Source: Rana temporaria (Eukaryota; Chordata; Amphibia; Anura; Ranidae). Taken from it: a stretch of 64,000 bases of DNA. Made by a program: the position numbers and the translations under genes. The DNA lies in assembly GCF_905171775.1 (NCBI RefSeq), contig NC_053490.1, forward strand, positions 31,298,063 through 31,362,062, read 5' to 3'. This document shows, piece after piece, positions 22,399-33,384 of the stretch. Within the stretch, counting starts at the first letter, position 1. Every line of letters begins with the position of its first letter. The notes beneath the pieces were generated by a model. It saw only the letters and a list, made by a program, of their open reading frames with translations, was not told the DNA's origin and did not search any database.

Positions 22399-22924
22399 GG
22401 GGCAGATCTACAAAGATCTGCCCCGGCGCATCGTATCTGAGATACGCTACGCCGCCGTACCTTACCTGTCTTTGATTCGAATCCATAAAGATTTTGCGCC
22501 GTTGTGACGTGGACGTAAATTATGTCCATCCCGATTCAGGAACGACTTACGCAAACAATTTTTTTTTTTTAAATTATACGCGGGAATGACGGCCATACTT
22601 AACATTGCGTACGCCACCAAATAGCAGGTTTAACTATACGCCGAAAAAAGCCGACTAGAGACTACGTAAAAGAATGCGACGGCCGCTCGTACGTTCGTGG
22701 ATCGTCGGAAATAGCTAATTTGCATACTCGACGCGGAAAAAACTACGTGAACGCCACCCAGCGGACGCCGAAGAATTGCATCTTAGATCCGAAGGCATAC
22801 GAAGACGTACGCCTGTCGGATCTAACCCAGATGAGGATTCAAAACAATGATACGACGCAGGAAATTTGAAAGTACGCCGGCGTATCAGTAGATACGCCAG
22901 CGTACTCTCTCTGTGGATCTGCCC
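22399..22924. mobile_element. M1 family MITE, short subtype
   Basis: Ends GGGGCAGATCTAC and GTGGATCTGCCC, flanked by CTA (22396-22398 and 22925-22927). Shorter than the other M1 copies at 526 bp. A fragment of this subtype's right end is at 37135-37232. Confidence 0.88.
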
Positions 22925-22927
22925 CTA

Positions 22928-23631
22928 GGCACACATTTAACCCTTTGACTGTCCTAGATGTTTAACCCCTTCCCAGCCAGAGTCATTAGTTCAATAACAA
23001 TGCATATTTTGAGCATTGATCACTATATTAGTGTCAATGGTTCCCACAAAGTGTCAAAAGTGTCAGTTATGCCGCGTACACAGATCGGTTCGTCTGATGA
23101 AAACAGACCGTTTTCATCAGACGAACCGATCGTGTGTGGGCCCCATCAGTTTTTTTCCCATCTGTGAAAAAACGTAGAACCTGTTTTAAAATTATCTGAT
23201 GGTTAAAAAACTGATAGAAAAAAATGATCGTCTGTGGGGAAATCCATCGGTTAAAAATCAACGCATGATCAGAATCAAGTTGACGCATGCTCGGAAGCAT
23301 TGAACTTCATTTTTCTCAGCACGTCGTTGTGTTTTACGTCACCGCGTTCTGACACGATCGTTTTTTTAACTGATGGTGTGTAGGCAAGACTGATGAAAGT
23401 CAGCTTCATCGGATATCTGATGAAAAAATCCATCAGACCGTTTTCATCGGATGAACCGATCGTGTGTACAGGGCATTAGTGTCAGACTGCTCTCCATACT
23501 ATCGCAGTTCCACTATTAGTCGCTGATCGCAGCCATTACTAGTATAAATAAGTAAATAAATAAAACTTCCAGTAATATATCATAGTTTGTAGACGCTATA
23601 ACTTTCGAGCAAACCAATCTATATACGCTTG
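22928..23631. repeat. Dispersed repeat also present at 36115-36330, split by an M2 element
   Basis: Blocks such as TTAACCCCTT, GCATTGATCACT, TGGTTCCCA and GTGTCAGTTA occur in the same order at 36115-36330. The M2 element at 23070-23475 interrupts it. It appears to be the interior of the TTAACCACTTC element family seen complete at 35851-37474. Confidence 0.65.
23070..23475. mobile_element. M2 family palindromic MITE
   Basis: Ends TGCCGCGTACACAGATCGG and the inverse CGATCGTGTGTACAGGGCA, flanked by TTA (23067-23069, 23476-23478). Interior arms TGATGAAAACAGACCG and inverse. Inserted into the dispersed repeat 22928-23631. Confidence 0.88.
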
Positions 23632-23896
23632 GAGCCGGTTCACACTGGGGGGACTCGTCAGGCGACTCAGCCGCCTGACAAGACGAATCCCATTCTATTC
23701 ACCAGAACAGTTCTAATAGGAGCGACGCAAGTCGCTCCGACTTAGAAAAAGGCTCTTGTACGACTTCGGGGGCGACTCGGGGCGATTTGCATTGACTTCT
23801 ATACAGAAGTCATTTTGCTAATCGCCTCTGAAGTGGTCTTCAGAACGACTTGCCGAGTCGCCCCCAAAGTCGTGCCGCCCCAGTGTGAACCGGCTC
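23632..23896. mobile_element. Palindromic MITE with GAGCCGGTTCACACTGGGG ends
   Basis: The 19-bp ends are perfect inverted repeats. Further inside, GGGGGCGACTCGG and CCGAGTCGCCCCC are inverted. Different terminal sequence from M1 and M2 but the same palindromic design. No clean duplication found. Confidence 0.8.
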
Positions 23897-23964
23897 TGAT
23901 TGGAACAAGTTTATTTTTACCAAAAATATGTAGCAAAAAGAAATGTCATTATATGGTGTTTGTG

Positions 23965-24431
23965 TGCCTTAAAATTAACTTACCTCCACTGTGCAGTTCG
24001 TTTTGCACAGAGTGGCCCCGATTCACGTCTTCTGGGGTCCCTCGGCGGCTGTCTCTGGTCCTCCCCACAATTACTCACCACAGTAATGCGAGAGCTCGCA
24101 TGGTGGTCAGTAATTGCAGGGTCGCTCCCATGATACAGCGAGCGGCCATAGCCGCTCGATGTATCACTCGGCCCTGACCCTTGGCGCGCCGCGTCACTGG
24201 ATGTGATTGACAGCAGCGCCAGCCAATGGCTGTGCTGCTCTCAATCCATCCGCTCTAGCCAATCAGCGGCCAGGCTGAGCGGCGAAGAGGATCTCGGAAC
24301 CGAGCGCGGGACTTTCGGCGGGTCAGGTAAGTATAACGGGGGCTGGGGGGCCGGCATCATCAAATGTTTTTTCACCTTAATGCATAGATTGCATTAAGGT
24401 GAAAAAAAATAATAATTTACAACTCCTTTAA
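23965..24431. repeat. Repeat copy related to 56640-57085, left end missing
   Basis: Shares ACTTACCTCCACTGTGCAGTTC, GCACAGAGTGGCCCC, GATGTGATTGACAGCAGCG and the terminal hairpin CACCTTAATGCAT...ATGCATTAAGGTG with the TTAA-flanked element at 56610-57085. The left end is lost or replaced by adjoining repeats. Confidence 0.75.
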
Positions 24432-24488
24432 GTGTATTTTTTTTTACTAAAAATAGCTTCCCTAACAGCATACAGCATAAAAAATATA

Positions 24489-25211
24489 GGGCCAGATTCA
24501 CAAAAGAGATACGACGGTGTATCTCCTGATATGCCGTCGTATCTCTGTGATCCGCCTGTCGTAACTATGCGGCTGATTCATAGAATCAGTTACGCATAGA
24601 TAGCCCTAAGATCCGACAGGTGTAATTGACTTACAGCGTCAGATCTTAGGATGCAATTCTAGGCCGGCCGCTAGGTGGCGATTCCATTGAGGTCGGCGTA
24701 GAATATGCAAATGACTAGTTACGGCGATTCACGAACGTACGCTTTACCCGTCGCTCTAAATTTACGTTGTTTCCATCGAGATACGCAGCGTAAAACTAAG
24801 ACTGCCCTCTAGGTGGCCTAGCCAATGTTAAGTATGGCCGTCGTTCCCACGTCGAAATTTTAAAATTCACGTCGTTTGCGTCAGTCGTCCGTGAATTGCG
24901 CTGGACGCCATTTACGTTAACGTCGGAACCAATGACGTCCTTGCGACGTCATTTAGCGCAATACACGTCGGGTAATTTGACGGATGGAGCATGCGCAGTA
25001 CGTTCGGCGCGGGAACACGCCTAATTTAAATGGTGCCTGCCCCATTTGAATTAGGCAGGCTTGCGCCAAGCGGATTTACGTTACACCGCCGCAAGTTTAC
25101 AGGTAAGAGCTTTGTGAATCAGGAACTTACGCTGTAAACCTGCAGCGGTGTAACGTAAATGGGATACGTTACGCCACCGCAGCGTAACGTATTTGTACCT
25201 GAATCTGGCCC
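24489..25211. mobile_element. M1 family MITE
   Basis: Ends GGGCCAGATTCAC and TGAATCTGGCCC with the ACGACGGTGTATCTCCTGATATGCCGTCGT hairpin beside the left end (two halves). Flanks ATA and ATT are not an exact duplication. Close relative of the 4581 copy. Confidence 0.86.
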
Positions 25212-25647
25212 ATTGCAACTACCAATACTTTAATCCACAGGGTCCCAGCTTTTATAAAATATGTAATGTTTGGGGGGTTGTGCAGCTGTTCTTCAGACCA
25301 AAAATGTCCATTTTAGCACATGTGCAAAAAAAAATACTAATAAATTAATAAATAAATAAAAAGAAAAAAAAAATGGCTCAGGCAGCGAAAGGTCAGCTAC
25401 AGTATAAGCTTTGCAACATAAGATGTGCGACAATTCCATAGCTAATTCTGATGTGTGCAACAGACTCATAAAGTTATTATTAGCAACACTTCCCCAATAT
25501 ATCAGTATGGCCGTGACAAATTCATTAGGAAATACAGCTGTTTCTGAGAAAAGAAAATTGAAGTTAAATATGATCTATTTCATCTTGGAGTAAATTGTGT
25601 CGCATGCCAATTCTGACGCATCTTTAACCATTAAGTTGGCTCTCTAA
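25212..25647. other. No recognisable feature
   Basis: AT-rich, with an A-rich run near 25327-25375. A short plus frame of 60 codons at 25411-25593 has no recognisable similarity and is treated as chance. Confidence 0.4.
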
Positions 25648-25840
25648 TGCCCTGTACACACGATCGGACCTTTGTCCGACCAAATTCACGACGAAATTCC
25701 ATCGGAGGAAAATTATCGGAGGAATTCATCGGAATTTCTGATGAAATAACTCCGATGGGGCATTCACATGGTCGGAATTTCTGATGGAAAAAGTCCTTCT
25801 GACTTTTTCCATCGGAAATCCCAATCGCGTGTACAGGGCA
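25648..25840. mobile_element. M2 family MITE, short
   Basis: Ends TGCCCTGTACACACGATCGG and GTGTACAGGGCA, flanked by TAA (25645-25647) and TTA (25841-25843). At 193 bp it is the shortest M2 copy here. Confidence 0.86.
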
Positions 25841-26154
25841 TTAGCTGTGCCACATTCCTAGTATTAATAGATTTGTATAAGCAACATTTTGAAGAGACAG
25901 GCTTTTGAGGCACCACAAAATTTCCATTCTGTTTATATAAAAACAATATAGTTTTATTTATACAAAAAAAAATATAAAAAAAATAGTGACATAAAAAAAG
26001 AGAAATTTCAGAAAACTTTTTTTTTCTTTTTTTTTTTTTTCATTATATACAAGCTATATTGTTTTTATGGAAACCAAATTGTAATCTGTGGTGCCTCAAA
26101 ATGTTTTGCTTACACAAATCTGACGCATCTTTGCAAAAAATTCACATGTATAGG
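25841..26154. other. AT-rich sequence with an imperfect inverted pair
   Basis: AACAATATAGTTTTATTTATAC near 25943 and its rough inverse near 26050-26065 surround a poly-T run (26019-26040); GAGGCACCACA near 25907 has an inverse (TGTGGTGCCTC) near 26087. A decayed palindromic element is likely. Confidence 0.4.
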
Positions 26155-26665
26155 TACCGTATTTATCGGCGTATACCGCGCACTATTTTGCCCTGAAAAT
26201 CAGGGCAAAATCGTGGGTGCGCGGTATACGCTGATACCCGCTTTCCCGCGCTGAATTTGAATACTGCGCCGGCATATACCGAGCGCAGTACACTCGTGTA
26301 TCTTCGGGCAGTTTCGGCGCCTCTCGCGCTGACGTCCTGGACGAACAGGACGTCAGTGCGAGAGTAGCCCTGAGCCTGCCCGACGATACATGAGTGTACT
26401 GCGCTCGGTATATGTCGGCGCAGTATTCAAACTCGGCGCGGGAAACGAGCGGGGAGGACGCAAGAATGCCGCAGAAGGACGCCGGACCCGACGAAGAGGA
26501 CACCCGAAGCCGCAGACGGACGCCGGACCCGACGAGGCCGCCGATGGACGCCGCGGAAGACACCAAAACTGTAAGTACAAAAAAACTTTTTTTCACAGGA
26601 ATTCGGGGCAAGTTTAGGGGTGCGCGCTATACGCGGGAGCGCGCTTTACCCCGATAAATACAGTA
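26155..26665. mobile_element. Element with TACCGTATTTATCGG ends
   Basis: Ends TACCGTATTTATCGGCGTATA and CCGATAAATACAGTA, same family as 1601-2195. A central hairpin (about 26262-26435) has arms of 80 bases around CGTCCTGGACGAACAGGACG. A GACGCCGGACCCGACGA tandem follows in the opposite orientation to that in the other copy. Non-coding. Confidence 0.75.
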
Positions 26666-26734
26666 GTTGGATCTGCTGTATGCAAAACAAGTAAACAATG
26701 TCTGCGCCAATCTTTATGAATTCCATGGTGCGTC

Positions 26735-27076
26735 TAGGGTGACCACATTTCCAAATTACCATTAAGGGACACCCTCCCTTCCCAAAAATCAGCGAATCAC
26801 AGCACAGTGATTGGACACAAGAGGCGGGATTTATGATTTCTCCAATCACACGCAGGGGGCGGGAATGTACTCCTCCAAGCATTCCCGGCCAGGACAAGTA
26901 CTGTCAGTGTGTAAAGCGGTGATGTGGTGGCCTTTTTTGGGGGCATCAGATGTGCCCAAGTGGTGGCTGTGTCAGTTTCATTCCGGGACACTGTATTTTC
27001 CTGGGATTAACGTGCCCGGGACAGACCTGAAAAATGCAGGACTGTCCCGGGCAATCCGGGACATGTGGTGACCCTA
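26735..27076. mobile_element. hAT-type MITE with TAGGGTGACCACAT ends
   Basis: Ends TAGGGTGACCACAT and ATGTGGTGACCCTA are perfect inverted repeats. The flanks GGTGCGTC (26727-26734) and GGTGCGTT (27077-27084) differ at one base, an 8-bp duplication of hAT type. Confidence 0.86.
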
Positions 27077-27084
27077 GGTGCGTT

Positions 27085-28154
27085 TAAATTGATACAAACA
27101 CATTGGGGAAGTACTTCAGATTATGTCGAAAATATTATTCTCGAATTACAGTACATGTTTTTTTTTTTTTCCTTTTTAATATATTTATTGGAATTTTTTA
27201 ACAAAAGAATAGAGATGGCAATTGTAAATTTCAGCTTGCAAAGCCAAATATACTAGAATAACATAAAACATATTATTTATTTTTTATATGAAATTTGTTA
27301 TAACTCCATATACAGAACCTTTAAAACATTCAGAAAAATAGGACTCCAACAAAATTAGTTCTTATATGCCTGGATTCAAGCACTTTATGGTTTGTTCTCC
27401 CCCCATCCGCTCACCACCACAGCCCCTCCACCCTTTACTGCCATCATCTCCCTACAGCAGACAGGAGTAATCTGTAAATCACAGCTTCTCTGAGAGAGAT
27501 TAGTGCTGTCTGCGGGAAGACGTGGCGGGTGATCCCTTCCCTCCTCGGCGCTCTATTATCTTATTTTTAGTTTTGAATGAGTACTGTGTGAAAATCATTT
27601 AAATGATTTGTGGTGGGAATGGCATTTTTATCATAATTAACCATCTAGGAACCAGGGACGGGGAGGAATAGATGGATGGGCAGCTAAATAGAAATTATTA
27701 AAGTGTAAATAAATCCTAAATTAATTTTTTTATTTATTGAGGCTTTCCAGTCCTATGATGTAGTGGCTGCATTAATGTTCTTTTTTCAGACTTCACTTTG
27801 TTCACTACATTTTTGTTTTCTATTTTTTTTTTTTTTTTTGCGATTCTACATTCTTGGCAGCTGGATTTTAGATATTTGGAAGGCTGTGCTGTGAAATAAA
27901 TGTTTGTACCTTGTTAAGACCAGTGTTGTCAGTAACTGCGTTAAAATAAACGCCGTTACTTAACGCAGTTACTTTTTCCCATTATCTGATAATCATGTGC
28001 TGGTTCGGGTGCATGACCATTCAGCTCTGCTTGCAGGTTCTTCTGCCTTGGCTCAAGTCCTTGCCAGCCGCCTGCCTGCTTATCTCTTTGTCTTCCCTGG
28101 CGGAGTGATCAACCTCCGCTTCCCACCTAGTAGTAGCCGGGGCCTGGAGAGTAA
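27085..28154. other. Mostly featureless; fragment of a GCGTTACTTAACGC repeat near 27918-27985
   Basis: The short stretch AGTAACTGCGTTAAAATAAACG...AACGCAGTTACTTTTT is an inverted pair and looks like a fragment of a dispersed repeat. The rest is AT-rich with poly-T runs near 27155 and 27820. No gene. Confidence 0.4.
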
Positions 28155-28284
28155 AGGCTTGTACACACGATAGGTTAAACCGATGAAAACGGTCTGAAGG
28201 ACCCATAGGTTATTTAACCTTAGGTTAAAAAAATGGCAACTTATTTTAAAATTTAACCTATGGATGGTAACCGATCGTTAGTAT
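28155..28284. mobile_element. M2 family MITE, left half only
   Basis: Starts AGGCTTGTACACACGATAGG after TAA, as other M2 copies do, but stops after GTTAGTATGC, where other copies continue. It abuts the hammerhead-like element at 28285, so the right half was lost or replaced at that junction. Confidence 0.75.
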
Positions 28285-28321
28285 GCTCCAGATGACGTCA
28301 GTGAGACGAAACCGGTAGAGC
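28285..28321 (+). ncRNA. Hammerhead ribozyme-like motif with 4-bp stem I
   Basis: GCTC (28285-28288) pairs with GAGC (28318-28321) as stem I. Between them lie CAGATGA (core with position 4 changed from U to A), one extra C, a 3-bp stem II (GTC/GAC, loop AGTGA), GAA, then the palindrome ACCGGT as stem III and A28317 at the predicted cleavage position. The core substitution may reduce activity. Confidence 0.5.
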
Positions 28322-28750
28322 GATCGCATCTCTGAGCCACAGCACTTTGATTTTAAGGCTTTTTACCTATGTTTTAAATGTGAGTACCCTGTTTATGTGA
28401 ATTAAAAGATTGTATTTTATTTACAAAACGGTATCACGCTATTGGGCGCTTTATTTATCTCTTCTTTGAGCGGCTGTGAATTTTATGCATTGAGAGTCCT
28501 GGCGGGATGCAGTACGGATTTTTATTGTGAGAGCCTGTTACCCCTGTAGGGGGAATTGGATCCGGTGAGTGCGGGACCATTGGGAGAGAGCACTGAGTGA
28601 TTCACTGAAGGCTTGCAACATAGTCTGTCTTTGCACGGAGCACGCAGCACTTTATTTTGCATGAATCATCATTGGAAACTGGACTTGTTTGATATACACT
28701 TTTTGCAATATTTTTGTATTTGAGGATAAGCACCAGCACTTTAACCCTTA
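28285..28750 (+). mobile_element. Probable retroelement tail beginning with a hammerhead-like motif
   Basis: The segment begins at a hammerhead-like fold and continues through TATCACGCTATTGGGCGC and CACTTTTTGCAATATTTTTGTATTTG. I recall similar tails from amphibian Penelope-like elements, but that is memory and not a search. No reverse transcriptase is present. The right boundary is a guess. Confidence 0.4.
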
Positions 28751-29039
28751 AGACCTGGCTAGTAGCTCAGGACTTGAAATTTTGAGACCTGATCTAACCC
28801 TTCCCTATTCAATCAAAAAATAAAAATAGACTTTCCCTTTAAAGAGCATTCAGACAAAGGAAAATTACACCTATAAAAAAAAGAAAATTGAAAGAAAATT
28901 TGAGAACCTTGGCGAACAAACAGCAACATGAAGACCAAAGAACACACCAGTGAAATTGCTGCATCACCTCTGGCAGGTCTTGCAATTGTGAAGACCAGTG
29001 TCAGAGCCTCTCCTCCAACCTGCTCATCAAAAACAGTAA

Positions 29040-29510
29040 GGCCTCGTACACACGACCGAACATGTCTGCTGAAACTGGTCCGTCCGACCAGTTTCCGCGG
29101 ACATGTTCGGTCATCTGTACGGCCAATCGGACAATTTTCCGGCGGATCGGACAGGTTTCCAGCAGACAAATGTTTCTTAGCATGCTAAGAAACATGTCCG
29201 CTGGAAGCTTGTCCGTCGGACATGTTCGGTCGTCTGTGCGACTCACCGGACATGTCCGCTCAGCCAAAAGCCCTCGCATGTGTCGAAGTGATTCGACGCA
29301 TGCGTGGAAGCATTGACCTTCCAGGGTCGCGCACGTCGCCGCGTCATCGGCGCGACGACGGCGCGGCCACGTCACCGCGTTCGCTGTCCGCGGGAAATTT
29401 GGTCTGATGGTGTGTACAGCCATCAGACCAAAATCCGCCAGCGGACATGTCCGATGAAAACGGTCCACGCACCGTTTTCATCGGACATGTCCCGTCGTGT
29501 GTACGAAGCC
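29040..29510. mobile_element. M2 family palindromic MITE
   Basis: Ends GGCCTCGTACACACGACCG and CGTCGTGTGTACGAAGCC, flanked by TAA (29037-29039) and TTA (29511-29513). Arms carry GGACATGTTCGGTCG repeats several times in both orientations, giving nested hairpins. The paired frames on both strands mirror one another and are not genes. Confidence 0.88.
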
Positions 29511-30277
29511 TTAGAGATCACTACCACATTGGTGATACCTGCTCTGAGTCCTTCCCCCTCCTATCATCTTATAGAGCAGAAACCCCCAAACACAAGCCTA
29601 ACAACCGCTTTCAGCTTGGATTTGGCAACTCAAGATAATGGCAGACTTAAAGGGTTTACACCATCGGAACTGAAAAATAATTTATTGACCTTTGCAGGAC
29701 AGCACAAGGACGAAAACAGATTCTGTTGTGCCATTTCTTTCTTTTTTTTTTTCTTTTTTTTGTTCTAGTTGGCTGGAAGTTTTCCCAGATAATAATAAAT
29801 CTGAAAACTACAAATTATTAAACCAGAAAACCCATGAAAACATTTTTTTTATATAACCGCCAAATGAAATAAAAATATTTTACAGATCCCTGACAGAAAT
29901 GTCTGACTTAAAGCTTCTTAAGGGTACCTCTAGGCAAAACCTAATTTTTAAGTCAATTTTATTTTAATTTTTAAAAGTTTGCATCAGGTTTTATATTATT
30001 TAATTTTTCTATATATTTTTAGTGAGAAGGATTTTAAAGATAACACTGAAAAAAATTACTGATGGGTCACATAGTTGTAAGTACAACATTGCAGTTAAAA
30101 CACAGAAAAGACATGGCATTTCTGGCAAGTTCGACAGGTATTTTTGGTACTTGCTGAAAAGGTTTCTAGCCTGAAAAAAACGAAACAAAAATGAATGCAA
30201 CCAACACATCTAAGAATTGGTAAGCTGCAGTATATATACTGTTTTTGTTTTTAGTTACCCTTTGACCCTTTAAATGC
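29511..30277. other. No recognisable feature
   Basis: AT-rich, with poly-T near 29739-29760. No repeat ends, RNA gene or convincing frame. Confidence 0.4.
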
Positions 30278-30280
30278 CAG

Positions 30281-30993
30281 GGGCTAGATTCAGATAGATC
30301 AGCGGATCTTTAGATCCGCGTAATCTACTTATTTACGATCCGCCAGCGCAATTTTCTGAGGCAAGTGCTGTATTCAGAAAGCACTTACCTCTAAACTTGC
30401 TCCGGCGGACCGTAACTCCCCCGGCGGAATTCAAATTCCGCGGCTAGGGGGAGTGTATTATTTAAATCATGCGCGTCCCCGCGGCGATCGTACTGCGCCT
30501 ACCGCGATTATTCCCAGTGTGCATGCTCCAAATGACGTCGCTAGAACGTCATTGGTTTCGGCGTGAACGTAAATTACGTCCATCCGTATTCGCGACCGAC
30601 TTACGCAAACGACGTAAAAATTCAAAACTCGGCGCGGGAATGGCGGCCATACTTAACATTGGATACGCCGCATATAGCAGGGGTAAGTATACACCGGAAA
30701 AAGCCGAACGCAAAAGATGTAAAAAAAAAGCGACGGGCGGGCGTTCGTTTCTGAATCGGCAGAAATCGGAATTTGCATATTCGTCGCGTAAAAAAACGAA
30801 GCGTCACCTAGCGGCCGGCGGGAGATTGCAGCCTAAGATCCGACGGTGTAAGTCACTTACACCTGTCGGATCTAAGGGAGATCTATGAGTAACTGATTCT
30901 TATGAATCAGTCGCATAGATCCGACCGTTGGATCTCAGAGATACGACGGCGTATCAGGAGATACGCCGTCGTATCTCTTTCTGAATCTCCCCC
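30281..30993. mobile_element. M1 family MITE
   Basis: Ends GGGCTAGATTCAG and CTGAATCTCCCC, flanked by CAG (30278-30280 and 30994-30996). The left hairpin GCGGATCTTTAGATCCGC and the right hairpin ACGACGGCGTATC...GATACGCCGTCGT are intact. Close to the copy at 63329. The 139-codon frame inside is a by-product of CpG-rich sequence. Confidence 0.88.
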
Positions 30994-30996
30994 CAG

Positions 30997-31380
30997 GTCT
31001 GTAGCCAGAGGCTCTAACAGGCTTTGAAAAAGGGTGGGCTCGGGGCGCAGAGCACTGTGCCCTAAACCCACCCAGTTGTGTGACAATAACACATTAATAT
31101 TGGCTATTATCTCACTGATTCTCTTCCCGGCCAATCAGGAAACTGGTCCTCCCGACTGGCCAAATGGAGAGGAAATCCGATTGGCCGCCTAGAAGGAGAA
31201 GGGAGGAGACGCACAGCGCACAGAGGAGATGCACAGGAAAGCTGCCCACTGCCCAGAGGATCGCTGCCTGACCTAGATGGGGTAAAGTGCAGGTGACCCT
31301 ACCTGACCCGACCGACCGAGAAAAGACATACCTGAGAAAAGATATAACTGTGCTTAAATCTCAATACCTTGTACATGTAT
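30997..31380. other. No recognisable feature
   Basis: Contains GGGTGGGCTCGGG, similar to a stretch at 50701-50720, followed by CCAATCAGG and GATTGGCC motifs in both places, so it is probably a dispersed repeat whose ends I cannot define. Confidence 0.4.
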
Positions 31381-31532
31381 TTAAACTATCAGGTGCTAAA
31401 GGGGTGTGACCACATATTAACACTACAAATTCTGGATGGACCCTATACACACTGCTATACACCCTTTCCACAGGCCATCCAGAATTAGTAGTGTTAATAT
31501 GTGGTCACGCCCCCTTAGCACCTGATAGTTTA
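31381..31532. mobile_element. Small palindromic TTAA-flanked MITE
   Basis: TTAAACTATCAGGTGCTAA and its inverse TTAGCACCTGATAGTTTAA enclose an almost complete palindrome with inner arms GTGTGACCACATATTAACACTAC. Only 152 bp. TTAA sites suggest mobilisation by a piggyBac- or Kolobok-type transposase. Confidence 0.8.
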
Positions 31533-31625
31533 AAGCGGATGTCCGCTGAAAAAAAAATATTAAAAGCCAGCAGCTACAAATACTGCAGCTGCTGACTTTT
31601 AATATTATGACACTTACCTGTCCTG

Positions 31626-32280
31626 GGGCCAGATTCTCGTAGACTGGCGTATCTATCTGATTTACGTTACGCCGCCGCAACTTACATGGGCAAGTGCTGT
31701 ATTCTCAAAGCACTTGCTCCGTAAGTTGCGGCGGCGTAGCGTAAATCGGCCGGCGTAAGCCCGCCTAATTCAAATGTGGAAGGGGGGGCTTGTTTTATGT
31801 TAATCAACTGTGACCCGACGTGATTGACGTTTTTCACGAACGGCGCATGCGCCGTCCGTGGAAATCTCCCAGTGTGCATTGCTCCTAATACGCCGCAAGG
31901 ACGTATTGGTTTTGACGTGGACGTAAATGACATCCAGCCCCATTCACGGACGACTTACGCAAACTACATAAATTTTTCAATTTTCGACGCGGGAACGACC
32001 TCATAGACCCAGGGGCAACTTTACGCAGGGAAAAGACCAACATAAACGTCGTAACTTTACTGCGTCGGCCGCGCGTACGTTCGGGAATTCGCGTATCTAG
32101 CTAATTTGCATACTCGACGGGGAAATCGACGGAAGCGCCACCTAGCGGGCAAAAAAAAAATTGCAGTTAAGATCCGACGGCGTAAGAGACTTACTCCTGT
32201 CGGATCTAATGAATATCTATGCGTAACTGGTTCTAAGAATCTGGAGATGCGCCGTTGTATCTCTTTTGAGAATCTGGGCC
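31626..32280. mobile_element. M1 family MITE
   Basis: Ends GGGCCAGATTCTC and GAGAATCTGGGCC, flanked by CTG (31623-31625 and 32281-32283). It interrupts a repeat that starts TTAAAGCGGATGTCCGC at 31529. Interior shares long blocks with the 14681 copy. Confidence 0.88.
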
Positions 32281-32613
32281 CTGGAGTCCAGCGCCGTTCG
32301 CAGCAGAGGACAAGCGATAGCTCGTCACTCTGCTGCCCCCCCCCCCCCCGCCATCCTCGGTGAGGGAACCAGGAAGTGAAGCGCTCCGGCTTCACTGCCC
32401 GGTTACCTACGGTGAATGCGTGAGTCGCACTTCGCCTGCCGATTGGCTCCCGCTGTGTACTGGGAGCCGAGTGTTCCCAGAACACAACGGGGGGGGGGGG
32501 GGGGGGGGGTGACGTCATGCCCGCAGTTTACCCGAGACTGTGTGGCCGGAAGTGGGTGCAGATACCTGTCTTTGTTAGGGCAAGAACTAAAATGCAATAT
32601 ATACAGTATACTG

Positions 32614-32659
<46 letters not shown>

Positions 32660-33384
32660 TAGATACATTTTAACTCAGATTTAACCTTCCTGTAACACAG
32701 AGGCCGGTAAGTGTGAATTTATTAGTTATGACACAGGGATCTACCGTTTCCTTTATTAGGATTTTGGCTGGCTGGCAAAGTCCTAATTTAGGAAGGAAAA
32801 TTCAATAGAAAAGGCATTGATGCACTACACAGATGTTTAAATTGCGACTCCATCTAATTGGCGAATATGTTTCCAAAAAAACGTGAGAAGGTTTCCAGAT
32901 AAAGGCTTCAAAATTTATGACATTTGCTATGAACGTTTAATATAAAACACATATCTCACAAGAAGACTTATGGTTTAATTTTGAGAAAACTTAAAGTGTC
33001 CTTTTTGCTATTCCATATGGTGCCATCAATATATCACACAACACAACATGTCATGTTATCTGTGCGTCAATGCATATCTCAGCAGATGTTGGAGTTGTAG
33101 GGGATTTGCGGAAATTCTTTATGGTGCTGAAGCAAACCCAAGAAATGTGGAAAGTTTAGGGGCCTGAAATGAAATAAAAAAGTTGTGAATACACTAAGGC
33201 GACCAGATTTTTTAAATTAAATCCGGGGAATTTTTTTTGGGACAAATGGTAAACTATTTTATAAGCATATTTTCCTCAAATGATATATGTAGTGTATGTG
33301 GTATGTGTTTATGGAATGATTGTATGATAACTACGTTATTTGTCACATTACGTTCATGAGATAAAAAAAGATAAGATGGAGAAA
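32281..33384. other. Low-complexity tracts in otherwise featureless DNA
   Basis: A run of about 14 C near 32336, a run of about 21 G at 32489-32509 (potential G-quadruplex) and a (TA)n tract at 32617-32657. The remainder shows no repeat ends or gene. Confidence 0.6.

Noticed and set aside
29001..29468. 155-codon frame in an M2 element
   Set aside because: The element is palindromic, and the same frame appears mirrored on the plus strand at 29062-29316 and again at 34232-34555 in another copy.
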